DNA of 12,720 nt from Phlegmacium glaucopus (GCA_015039465.1 MU130002.1:98492-111211), one strand, 5' to 3'. Positions 1-8,890 are shown, numbered from the stretch's first letter. The notes: generated by a model not told the origin, from the letters alone. Numbers and translations are program-made.

Positions 1-1963
1 CCGCGAAGGGGACAGACCACGAATCAGATGGAAAGCTAATGAGAGGAATGAAATGAAGATCTATTTGTGAGAAACGTCATGGAGACGACTTGCTTCAATT
101 TCGATTCAGTAATCCGCCCATTTAACAAGAAATTTATTGTGTTGTATTCCCTCCAGGTATCCATCGTTGAGACAGGTATATGCTGTCAAATGGGATATTG
201 CAAGTCGACAACACTCTGAGCTTGTCTTGATGATGGAGAAGAAGAGAAAAGTTTAATGTGGCTTGGGAAGGTTCATCGGTGGGTTTCTTTATTTAAGTTG
301 ATATTGATCATCGGCTATTCGTGAAACGACGCGTACTCCGTGGTCGTCGCATATAACTGCTAATGATTCAGAGAGCTTCTCAATATCACTACATATTGCT
401 GCAAGTACTTCTTACGCCCGTGCCCTGGCCCATAAATTCAATTTCGTCGCTCACATCGTCGGAAACCAACAAATGTACTCACAGAGAAGACCGATTCCAA
501 TTTCGCAGCAACCGTGCGCTGGGAATTTTTAATACAATCTTGGTCTGATAGCAGTCTGATAGCCTGTGATAGAGAATGATGAAGGATCCAGGTAAGATAA
601 GGTAAGACGGGCAAGGCAACCGGCATCTTTATGTCAGCTTAATGCCGAAACCCTCACTATGTACATATATTTTGTCAATTCTATGTGCTAAATAATTTCT
701 TTGTTGTATTTTTTTATCAAACTCCCTTTTCGAATCATCGAGAATATTTGGTGGTGGAAGTGGATCAGGAGAATACTCGTCTTGTGATCTCACATGACCT
801 TTAGAATGTCGCTACGTGTACTAAAGTCCATAGGAACTTCAAATTATGCATAAACCAAACCTTGGAAAAACCATGGACGATGTCCTGTGGTTTCGTCGCG
901 TTTTCTTATGTATGTCACCATTGCGTTGCTAGTAACGGAATGTATAGCATAGATCCTACTAGTACCGATATTTGTAGTAGACTCGGAACCAATTCTTTTA
1001 TTCAGATAACGCCCACAACATTACCGAGATGTCCACATATCACCCAGCGGCCAGTTGATAATTCTAAGCAAACCTGCTCACGGGATTCTCTCTCAGCTGC
1101 CCACCCGGTGGGGCCACAATCACTTGACTATGGATCGATGACGTTTGTTCTGAGAGCCTTTCAATATATTAATGTTCTTCCTCAGGAACCCGATTTTGGA
1201 GAACTTCCAGCCCAATCAAACACGCAACTCAAGTTCCGGACCCCGGTCCTGGTGCTTCGACGACCTCCTTCAGCTCAACGCCAACGCTGACCAGTAGTAC
1301 TCGTTAATCTTCGACCTTCAGTGTGAGTACTACCGGATCTAAAACGGGTGACGGTGCTTCTGTTGGAGCTGCCCTGCGGGTTTGCAATGACAGTAATTTC
1401 TGTCTTTCGCATGATGTAGTGATGATTGCGACTTTTCTTCGCAACTCTAAGACCTGACCTTAGATAGTGGATTTTTACAATGGACTTCATGACATTTATG
1501 AACTATGTGAAAATATTTCTGCGCGAACCGCCATTATACATACATACATACAAGGTTTCTTGATGATCGTAGATGTTAGAACAATAAAGAACAGAAGGTA
1601 CATCGGCCGCAGCAGAGTTTCTCCTGCAACTACTAGTGAATTCATCTATCAAATTTTTGTTGGTTCGTTGTTGCGTTACTTAAATTCAAACCTAAATTGA
1701 ACCTTCATACCTTCTTGTTAAACACTGGTGGAGCGTTTTGTGATACTTCAATGGGACGGGTCTGATAGAAGCGATGTAGAGGTCAAGTATAGTATTTATT
1801 AGGTGTATTCATCGTAATTGATATAAATATTAACAATTGAATGAGTTGCTAGAAAATAGCAAAAGTTCAGCAACGAGAAAAGGCCGCAGAGATATAACAT
1901 ACTTACCATGATGTAGACAATGACGGTTTCATTAAAATAAAACTTACGAAAGCCAAAAAGCCT
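1..1963. other. Left flank without a recognisable gene
   Basis: I looked through all frames of this stretch and found only short open frames with no domain, signal peptide or convincing exon chain. The longest (862-1290, plus, 142 codons) has no low-complexity bias or motif that would mark it as coding. A TTTATT at 1795-1800 reads AATAAA on the minus strand, about 165 nt past the stop of the minus-strand gene to the right, and could be its polyadenylation signal. Another minus-strand sequence near 1905-1915 resembles a GTAAGT donor, but no matching exon was found. Treat this as intergenic or as decayed sequence. Confidence 0.5.
1203..1394 (+). pseudogene. Possible remnant of a Ser/Thr-rich protein
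   Basis: One plus-strand frame is enriched in Ser, Thr, Gly and Pro on both sides of a single TAA (1305-1307). Examples are the runs GASTTSFSSTPTLTSST before the stop and SVSTTGSKTGDGASVGAAL after it. Such Ser/Thr-rich stalks occur near the C-termini of secreted or wall-anchored fungal proteins. No catalytic domain, signal peptide or hydrophobic tail can be seen, and the frame has no plausible start. It may be a decayed fragment, or chance composition. Confidence 0.15.
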
Positions 1964-3035
1964 TCAATAGTCTGATTCATAGCCGAAACAGTTGCCACTA
2001 CCACCACCCTGTTGGGCGACCTCGAACTTCAGGCTGCACTTCATATTGTTCTTGGAGTAGTTCACTTCGAGCGATCGGATGTCAACATCGACAGCACCAA
2101 TCTTCAGGGACTTGGCAAACGTTGAACCATAGCCACCGAAACCCGCTCCGAACGTGCGTTGTGGCACACCTGGAGCAGAAAGGAAGGATAAGTAAGCCTG
2201 GACCGTCAACATGAAAGGGATCAACACGCACCACCCCGGCTCCACGAGTTGCCTTTCAATGGTTTGAGCTCGTCCCCAAAGAACGACTCAATATGGGCTT
2301 GGGAATTCTATCGAAATGATCAACAATGCTCCTAAATCAACATAATTGGGGACTCACGAAATGAATAATCGTAACGACGCTCTTCGGCTTATTGGTCGAC
2401 GTGGGCTGAATCAAAAGTCCTTTCCCGCTGAACAGCAGCTCAAACTCGGCCTCAGAATACACCTCATCGATTTTAATGGACTTTGGAGAGCCTTGGAACT
2501 TGACGGCATCGGATTTGCATTCTTTCTTCAGCCTAAAGGGGTTGAACAAATGGTTCGGGAGAGAAAAAATGCGCACCTATCAAATACCTTCTTGACCTGC
2601 ATTTTTCTTTTCTTTTCGTCCATTTTTATCGATGTGGTGGAAGGTCCGGCAGCAGCTGGTGTTGACGCGTCAGGCGCGCTTGGCGCGATGCTCGTTCGAG
2701 CGCGTTTCGTTGGGGGCTGTTGGGCCAGTTCATCCTCGAGCTCAATGATACGCGTCCGCATAGCTTCTAGGATCTGAGAAAACAAGAATTAGCCTTTTGA
2801 TATCAGAGCAGACACGGTCGTGAGAAGGGTTACCTCTGGAGTGACAGGAAGAGATGACAACAAGTCGAGTTCATCTAGAACGCGTCAATGACATCAATAA
2901 CGCGATACAGACATTAAAGAGGTGCACACCTCCATTCGCAAGAGCTAAAGTACGCTTTTTCTTCCCTTTTCCTTTGTCCAGAGTGGTGAGGGTCGACTGG
3001 CGAAGGGGGGCCGTTTTCTCTTTGGCTGAAGCCAT
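1964..3035 (-). CDS. Unrecognised 266-residue protein, six exons
   Basis: I do not recognise the family. Six exons join in one frame: 3035-2930, 2874-2834, 2773-2577, 2532-2358, 2307-2232 and 2169-1964, with a TGA stop at 1966-1964. The five introns are 55, 60, 44, 50 and 62 nt, all GT...AG. The N-terminus (residues 1-35) is basic and Lys-rich (KGKGKKKR) and may be a nuclear localisation signal. Residues about 50-65 (ILEAMRTRIIELEDEL) form a short amphipathic helix or coiled coil. A second basic cluster (PPTKRAR) and an Ala/Pro/Ser linker follow. Residues about 105-255 are a compact, probably folded domain containing VKFQGSPKSIKIDEVY and a Gly-rich turn (FGAGFGGYGS). The tail is Gly-rich. I chose the ATG at 3035 because MASAKEK fits the exon; an in-frame ATG at 3062 would add nine residues. 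It lies head to head with the gene at 3344. Five exact splice joins argue for a real gene; a chromatin or nuclear role is only a guess. Confidence 0.8.
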
Positions 3036-3343
3036 TGAATATTTTGTAGATGGGTTCGTCAAAGATTGTGTGAGGGATATTGAGAAAGACGCTTTTGTAA
3101 AGTACGCAAGGGTATGGTAAAAGAAACAAAGCTTAAAGCACTAAAGATCAATACGCATTCCCAATTTGGGGCGTTTCTCACGTCACAGACAAGACCCACT
3201 TGAACCCACAAGGGATTGGGTTGAATTTCAAGCCCAGCTCAGCGGCTTGTTCGGCTGGGGCTGACTACAAGCCACAACTTTCTTTCCTCCTCTAGAACGC
3301 TTGCAATCACGAAGTTCGATTAGCAATTAGGGAGGTGTCCGAC
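3036..3343. promoter_or_regulatory. Divergent intergenic promoter region
   Basis: These 308 bp separate the start codons of two genes pointing away from each other, so they must hold both promoters. On the plus strand a pyrimidine-rich tract (about 3279-3297, CTTTCTTTCCTCCTCT) precedes the plus-strand ATG by about 50 nt, a common arrangement in basidiomycete promoters. GGGATTGGGTTG at 3210-3221 contains an ATTGG (reverse CCAAT) core. No clear TATA box was seen for either gene. Confidence 0.5.
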
Positions 3344-4047
3344 ATGTTTCGGTTCCACAAGGCTGCTAAAGGCAAACAGTTGCAAAGGTGCGTAAATTAA
3401 AGCTGAGACAGGAGCTGAATTGCCAATTACTTCATCCTGATATGCAGCACTCTCCGAATATCATACAAAGGCTTGCCGGAAGCTCCGTGCTGTCTGATGA
3501 AAATGCTGGTGAGTGAGCCCAATCATGCATGTGTGATCATTGTTCGTCTTGACCTAAGTACTTCCCATCTTTATAGATCCTGATAATTGGGAGTGGAAAG
3601 ATGAATCTAGAGCCATATGGCAGCCTGCTGAGAAAAATTGGCAACATTTCTGTGCTAAGTGGTATGGGGCTACAGAAAGCCAATCTGCCTCACTCATTGA
3701 TCCTAAGTCTCCATCTCTATCTCTTGAACCCCTGCCCCATCGCCTCGACCCCTCTATATCACCATCAATTTTCATCTGTGGCTCTTATGTGATGATGTTT
3801 GACACTGTCTGGGCAAAAGAAATGGTATCACAGGGTAGACACAGGGTTATCCTAACTGGTCAGCCTGGCACTGGTGCATAGTTACTTTCCCATATCCACT
3901 ATTGCATAAGATGAATCATGTTTGAAGGCAAGATGCTGTTCAATTACTATCTCCTCATTTGGCTTTTGCAGCAGAAGCAAGTTGTTCTCTTCTCCCCACA
4001 TGGAAAAAAGTGTACCTTTTCTACTTTAACAAAGTCTATGCAGTCAG
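3344..4047 (+). pseudogene. Segment 1: N-terminus and Walker A loop
   Basis: The exons are 3344-3391, 3448-3508, 3577-3873 and 3928-4047, with introns of 56, 68 and 54 nt. I chose the donor GTAAAT at 3392 rather than GTGCGT at 3388 because only it keeps the frame into exon 2. Exon 3 is fully open for 99 codons and ends in the nucleotide-binding loop GQPGT-G. The intron at 3874-3927 interrupts the loop, and the Walker A lysine comes from the next exon. Without that intron the frame would stop at once at the TAG at 3879. Exon 4 then reads a hydrophobic helix (NYYLLIWLLQQKQVVLF). At the A6 run 4004-4009 the frame slips by one base: the continuing frame (YLFYFNKVYA) is offset from the one before it. 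The segment ends at the target site of the solo LTR. Confidence 0.7.
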
Positions 4048-4770
4048 TGTTATGGCGACTATAAGCTTGCACTCACATTCGGTGCTGAGTGTTGAATTTG
4101 TGCGAGTATCATTCCATTGATTCTTATTTATCTTATCATTTTCTCTTTATCTTTTTATTCAATTTATTTTTCTTCTATTACATAATCACATTCTTTTAGT
4201 GATGGAGTCTTATTTACTACAAGTCTCAACTTTTATCAAAAAGGTTGAGATGTGAGTTCATTCGTTTATTCACTTAATACTACTTCTAATAATCACCTAG
4301 TTACAATTCAACTGTTCTAGGTATAATAATTAACTAAAACTTTTATCAAAAAGGTTGAGACTTACAATTCAACTGTTCTAGCTGCAAAATATTTCAACAC
4401 TGAGCTGATAGACCAAATAACTAGAGCTTATGTACAACTGCAATCATTATCACAAGGGAGACTGAGACAGTTGCAGGTTTCTGAGCAAGCTAGTAGATTA
4501 TGACTGTAAGATACAGAAGGTCTAAACTAAGGATTGTAGCTATAGGTATGACTCTTATATAGTAGAGGTCTGAGTCAGAGATAAGGGCAATGCCCATGGT
4601 CTGTGCTAGGTATGAGTTGGTACAAGTCAGAGATAAAGGAAACAGGAGCAATGGCTATATATAGTACAAGGTTCAGGGCAAAGGATAGTAGGTTGGGGAA
4701 TAGTGATGAAGGAAGGAAGCGAAGGAGAAAAGAATAAGGGGACTGTTGAGTGTACCAGACATTCATAACA
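4048..4770 (-). mobile_element. Solo LTR in antisense, 723 bp
   Basis: The element starts TGTTATG and ends CATAACA, an exact 7-bp inverted terminus with the TG...CA ends of LTRs. Flanking five-mers are GTCAG (4043-4047) and GTTGG (4771-4775), matching at 3 of 5 positions, so an old or imperfect target duplication. Read on the minus strand, its first 200-odd bases align with the LTR at 11053-11415. Shared features include TGTTATGAA(T/C)GTCTGGTAC, CCCTTTGCCCTGAACCTT, TTATCTCTGACT and the TATA box TATATAAGAG (4561-4552). The downstream half differs and is longer here, with internal repeats. No internal retrotransposon coding remains, so it is a solo LTR. It sits about 50 codons after the Walker A loop of the host gene. 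Confidence 0.75.
4229..4381 (+). repeat. Two interleaved direct repeats inside the solo LTR
   Basis: ACTTTTATCAAAAAGGTTGA occurs at 4229-4248 and again at about 4338-4357. TTACAATTCAACTGTTCTAG occurs at 4301-4320 and again at 4362-4381. Where TCTCAAC precedes the first copy (4224-4230) it pairs with GTTGAGA after it, giving a short imperfect palindrome. These repeats explain part of why this LTR is about twice as long as its relative at 11053. Confidence 0.75.
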
Positions 4771-5352
4771 GTTGGCATGGAGGTGCTTACTGCTCAGGGT
4801 TTAGATGCATCACTCCCTAATCCTATATCCTCCTCAAATATCTTTATCTGGTTGATATTTGATATCTGTGAGCAGAAAGAGCTGGAGAGGTCCTTGGTCA
4901 CCCATCCATGTTTTCCAGTGCAGACAGCTTCGCCCAATCCCATCCAATACTGGACTTGGGACAAGGAACAGGCTCCTCTGCACACCAGTTTGTTGTTGTG
5001 GACTCGTGATGAGCTCATGCAAGGTATGTCATATTGATCACACATTTCTGTCTACATCTGAGCGCACTCTACCCAGGTTGCAATATCAGGACAAGTACCA
5101 CTCCCTGGTGGACACACTTCACAAGGTTTATGGAAGCTCCTCTCCAAATCTGAGGGGCCTATTAGAGGTCTACCCCAATGCCCATGCTCTCCTCAAGGAA
5201 TGTTACAGTGAAGAAGATGCTCTGCTGCTGTCACCTGACAATGCCCTCAACTACCTTCTGGATGCTGCGATTGACCATTTTGGATACTCTGCTTGTGACA
5301 TATTTGGTGCGGTCTTCAGCTATCTGGGGACGACCCGGTGCCATGATGATAT
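4771..5352 (+). pseudogene. Segment 2: helical middle of the NTPase-like gene
   Basis: The frame continues directly from the solo LTR boundary. A first exon (to about 5023) carries FIWLIFDI, FPVQTASPNPIQYWTW and LWTRDELMQG, the part following the P-loop core in this family. A second exon (from 5077) carries LHKVYGSSSP, ALLKECYSEEDALLLSPDNA and FGYSACDIFGAVFSYL. The obvious intron is GTATGT (5024) to CCCAG (5076), but it does not preserve the frame. Either a weaker donor at 5028 (GTCATA) is used, or one base has been gained or lost here. The segment ends at the ATAT target site (5349-5352) of the foldback element. Confidence 0.65.
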
Positions 5353-6097
5353 GATTTAAATCTGCATAAGCATGGTTTTTGCAACTTTTATCTATTATTT
5401 CAGCATAAATATTAATTAATGCACCAATAACTGGCTAATACAGCTGATAATAAACAAGGGAATCAGAGTTGTTTACCCTACAACTGCTGATTAAACCTAC
5501 TACTGTGTGACTTAAATGCATATAGTTTATAAGTGTGGTCAATAGACTATCATTTGTTACACTACAAATTGCATGTCTGGATTAAAACCAATAAATCCAT
5601 GAATATCCTTATAGACTTGGCACAGGAAAAGTTAAATAAACATATATTGGGGTTAGCAATGTCATGGGGTGTGATTGTGGAGCAACAGAATATTATTAAT
5701 AAATATTCAGGGGAAGGTTGGTGCCCTAGCAACAGTGGAAGCAGAATAACCAAGATAGTGGAACCATGTGATTGTGTGGGAATCATGATGATTAAGGATA
5801 GGGGGAGTGCTGAACAATCATAAAGATTGTTTCCAGGCACAATAGGCACAGTTACCATCAAGAGGGGTGGAAACTACCTAAAATTAGTAACATGGGGCTA
5901 AAAATAGACAACCCCTATATTTTCAGGAACAATGAGTGCACATGGTGCCAGAACCAAAGTAAGGGTACCAGGAACCAGTATATCTATTTTTGGACATTAT
6001 CTGTTTTTAAATATCTCAAATGTATAAAATACCTCCCAGGGTTTGTAAATAGTCAGAAAATTGGATTCTTTCTTTCCCCCCCTCATTTGCAACCTAG
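5353..6097 (+). repeat. Left arm of the foldback element
   Basis: This 745-nt arm is uninterrupted. It preserves the CAACAGTGGAAGCAG stretch (about 5731-5745) that is split by an LTR in the other arm, so it serves as the empty-site reference. Confidence 0.85.
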
Positions 6098-6338
6098 ACA
6101 TTACAACTTCAACAAATTTGCATACACTAGAAGACTCCTTGCTTCTGCTATGACTTCAACACAATTGCATACACAAGAAGGGTTTCAAACTTCTGCTATG
6201 ACTTTAACACAATCACAACTTTTACAACAATTCAACAATTGTTATAACAAGTCCAACACTCTGAGAAACTGATCTGTATTCAATACCCAAATCTCAAAGA
6301 CAAGTGTTCTTGCTCAATGTCTAAGACAGTGAGCTGTA
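6098..6338. repeat. Loop of the foldback element with a tandem duplication
   Basis: This 241-nt spacer between the arms contains an imperfect tandem repeat of about 54 nt. CATACACTAGAAG, GCTTCTGCTATGACTTCAACACAAT, CATACACAAGAAG and ACTTCTGCTATGACTTTAACACAAT follow in turn (about 6120-6212). AACAATTGTT (about 6234-6243) is a perfect 10-bp palindrome. No coding frame is supported. Confidence 0.6.
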
Positions 6339-7465
6339 CTAGGTTGCAAATGGGGGGAAAGAAAGAATCCAATTTTCTGACTATTTACAAACCCTGGGAG
6401 GTATTTTATACATTTGAGATATTTAAAAATAGATAATGTCCAAAAATAGATATACTGGTTCCTGGTACCCTTACTTTGGTTCTGACACCATGTGCACTCA
6501 TTGTTCCTGAAAATATAGGGGTTGTCTATTTCTAGCCCCATGTTACTAATTTTAGGTAGTTTCCACCCCTCTTGATGGTAACTGTGCCTATTGTGCCTGG
6601 AAACAATCTTTATGATTGTTCAGCACTCCCCCTATCCTTAATCATCATGATTCCCACACAATCACATGGTTCCACTATCTTGGTTATTCTGCTTCCACTT
6701 GTTAGAGAACACTACATAGGTACATACACGAACACTTACATACTCCATCACACCCTCCCCTAAGTATTGTACACAAACCATTATCTGAGCATGGACTCAC
6801 GGGATTACCACCCGCCATCTGTTTAGCTCAGTACTGTACACACATGCATCTCTGAGTAGATACTTATCACACATTCCTCATGGAATGTGTGTCCTATTTC
6901 TATTTTACTTACTGTCATGTCATTGCCTGTGCCCAGGGTAGTTACCTGGGTCTATCTTGTATTCTGTATAAAGGTAGCAGGTGTCATTCCTAGAACAACA
7001 CCTTGATATTAAATTTGGTTCACAGGCGATAACCTTCTCTCTAAGTCTTAGTGTACTAACACAGAGACATCCCCTAACACCACTGTTGCTAGGGCACCAA
7101 CCTTCCCCTGAATATTTATTAATAATATTCTGTTGCTCCACAATCACACCCCATGACATTGCTAACCCCAATATATGTTTATTTAACTTTTCCTGTGCCA
7201 AGTCTATAAGGATATTCATGGATTTATTGGTTTTAATCCAGACATGCAATTTGTAGTGTAACAAATGATAGTCTATTGACCACACTTATAAACTATATGC
7301 ATTCAAGTCACACAGTAGTAGGTTTAATCAGCAGTTGTAGGGTAAACAACTCTGATTCCCTTGTTTATTATCAGCTGTATTAGCCAGTTATTGGTGCATT
7401 AATTAATATTTATGCTGAAATAATAGATGAAAATTGCAAAAACCATGCTTATGCAGATTTAAATC
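6339..7465 (-). repeat. Right arm of the foldback element
   Basis: This is the reverse complement of 5353-6097, interrupted by a 380-bp LTR plus its 5-bp duplication at 6700-7084. Its few differences from the left arm are scattered single transitions, as expected after a fairly recent duplication or gene conversion. Confidence 0.85.
6700..7079 (+). mobile_element. Nested solo LTR, 380 bp, CCACT target duplication
   Basis: It begins TGTTAG and ends CTAACA, with exact CCACT on both sides (6695-6699 and 7080-7084). The opposite arm of the foldback lacks it and keeps a single copy of the site, so the boundaries are certain. A TATA box (TATAAA, 6967-6972) lies in the right third, placing U3 to the left and fixing the plus orientation. 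The composition and 5' end (TGTTAGAGAACAC) suit a Copia-type LTR, but the class is inference. No internal retrotransposon sequence remains. Confidence 0.9.
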
Positions 7466-7888
7466 ATATCAACAAGGATGCTTTTGACCTCACATATGTG
7501 GAATTGCAAGATGCTGTATCCACCCTCTCTAGAAATTGAAGAGCCAACCACTCTATATCTCATTGAATCCTTACTCTCCACCCAGTTGATCAAGGCCCTC
7601 TTGTGAGTGTTTGTTGGAATGTGGACTTCAAGTTGGACTGGGTTGCTAGGAATGTGTTCCAGGAACTTGAACTGGGTGAAGCAGAGGACATCATAATTTG
7701 CCAGCATATTAGCTTTTTTCAAAGCATTCCACATGGAGGATCTTTGGCAGGACAGTTTCTTGAGCCATTAGCTCATCATTATATAGCAAACACTACAGAC
7801 AGCATCTGGCCACTTACCAACATGAAGTCCGATGTCGCTGATCCACTGCATTTCACCTTGGACCAGGATTCCCCTGTTCTAGATAATG
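7466..7888 (+). pseudogene. Segment 3: middle of the NTPase-like gene with two TGA stops
   Basis: The frame resumes after the ATAT duplication and reads KDAFDLTYVELQDAVSTL. It then meets TGA at 7537-7539 and again at 7564-7566, and continues in the same frame through ILTLHPVDQGPL and the block FFQSIPHGGSLAGQFLEPLA. Because the sense on both sides stays in one frame, these are point mutations and not frameshifts. The second could be a CGA-to-TGA change (C-to-T at a CpG). The segment stops at the left end of the next element. Confidence 0.65.
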
Positions 7889-8784
7889 CATCAGGAAAAA
7901 TGATTTTGGCCCTAGGTAGCCTTGGGTAATTTGTTAGTATCACATCACTACTCAGGACATCCCAGGACACCCTAGAGCAGCACAGGTAAAATTTGAGTGT
8001 TACACACTTATCCAAGGACACCTCAGGACAACCTAGGACAGCATAGATAAAGAGTGTCACCCATTTTCTCAGGACATGTTTAGTGTATCCTGGTGCATTG
8101 ACCATCTGGATTAAATCACATCAGGAGGCCCTGGGAGTCCCTTAGAATTTATGAATTTTGCTAGAAAATCTTTAACCACCGCATCCAGGAAAGTATTTTG
8201 CAGTTTTCTCAATAAGGAGAGCTGCTATTAATATAATTTAAACATATTCAGGGTCCTAACACAATTCTCTACCATCTTTAAAAAATTTCTTTTTTTGGAA
8301 TTTATGTAATCTACCCTGACCCACCATATGCTTGAAATCATGCTTATCTGTGATCATGTGACCAATGGTCTGTGCGCCATCCAAAAGATATATAAACCAC
8401 CCACAATTTTGTTTTCTTATTTCCTACTTCCCCAGTATATATAGTACTAGTATATTTATGTATCACTATTTTATTATTATTTTATTACTAGTATATATGA
8501 TGTTTAGAATAATTGAATATAATTTTATTATTATTATTATTATTCTGTTGTGTGAGACCATTCAAATATCTGGTTTATATATGTTTTCTAGCATCAGATC
8601 CAAAGGGACTAAGGCTGCCTCAGGATGCTCTCAGGTTGCCTCAGGTTGCCACAGGACAGCCTAAGACTTTTCATACATAGGTAACTTGCACCCCAGGGCA
8701 ACCTCTTGACCTGAGCACCTGAACTGCCTGGGGCACCCCAGGACATTTCAGGACAGCCTAGGGCAGAAGTCATTTTTCCTGATG
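7889..8784. mobile_element. Non-autonomous inverted-repeat element, 896 bp
   Basis: The ends CATCAGGAAAAATGA..TT..GCCCTAGG (7889-7913) and its reverse complement (8760-8784) match over about 25 bp with three differences. Copies of a CAGGACA motif, all in the same orientation, cluster near both ends (for example 7953, 7963, 8023, 8653, 8739, 8749), as subterminal repeats often do. No transposase is encoded. The host frame resumes across the element if TG on each side is taken as a 2-bp duplication (7887-7888, 8785-8786). No 8-bp or TA duplication is evident, so the superfamily is open. Confidence 0.65.
8405..8545. repeat. AT-rich centre with a (TTA)n microsatellite
   Basis: The middle of the 896-bp element is strongly AT-rich. 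It holds a short TTATTATTATTATTATTAT run (about 8524-8542) and repeated ACTAGTATAT units near 8450 and 8488. Confidence 0.6.
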
Positions 8785-8890
8785 TGTACAATTTATGAAA
8801 GTCAAGCACAAGATCATCAAGCTTCAGTCCACTGCCAACCTCTCCACTTGTCTGGAGAACAACTCCTACTATATTCCTGGGGATCTGAAC
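8785..8890 (+). pseudogene. Segment 4: short stretch before the C-terminal domain
   Basis: About 35 codons are open in one frame from 8786. They include KVKHKIIKLQSTANL and NSYYIPGDLN, which fits the linker leading to the C-terminal domain in the NTPase-like family. The segment begins at the inverted-repeat element and ends exactly at the TGAAC target site (8886-8890) of the next insertion. Its frame joins that of the segment starting at 10425. Confidence 0.6.

Larger units (their letters stand above)
5353..7465. mobile_element. Foldback element, 2113 bp, ATAT target duplication
   Basis: Both ends carry the palindrome GATTTAAATC (5353-5362 and 7456-7465) and continue inward as an inverted repeat. 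The left arm is 5353-6097. The right arm is 6339-7465, which is 742 nt after subtracting the nested insertion. By eye the arms differ at about six positions plus one 3-base length change near 6081 (a C run). ATAT flanks both sides (5349-5352, 7466-7469), and the host frame resumes after one copy. There is no transposase frame: the open frames in the arms (for example 5892 on plus, 6541 on minus) are the same sequence read twice. It is a large non-autonomous terminal-inverted-repeat element; the superfamily is not evident from ends or duplication. Confidence 0.85.

Noticed and set aside
1608..1646. CGGCCGC ... ACTAGTGAATTC resembling a cloning polylinker
   Set aside because: Only two short words match, the sequence between and around them is not vector-like, and flanking sequence has ordinary fungal composition, so coincidence is likelier than contamination.
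2346..2777. 143-codon plus-strand open frame
   Set aside because: It is antisense to exons 3-4 of the minus-strand gene, whose exon joins and composition are far better supported.
3874..3881. Stop right after the Walker A glycine as proof of truncation
   Set aside because: A 54-nt GT...AG intron (3874-3927) removes the stop and supplies the expected lysine, so this is an intron and not a nonsense mutation.
5946..5958. TGGTGCCAGAACC as a retroelement primer-binding site
   Set aside because: It lies inside a foldback arm with no LTR end just before it, and the other arm has the variant TGGTGTCAGAACC, so there is no structural support.
5533..6541. Open frames inside the foldback arms (96, 126 and 75 codons)
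   Set aside because: The same sequences appear mirrored in the other arm (for example 7285-6920), have no motif, and are broken by the loop or nested LTR. They are shadows of repeat sequence.
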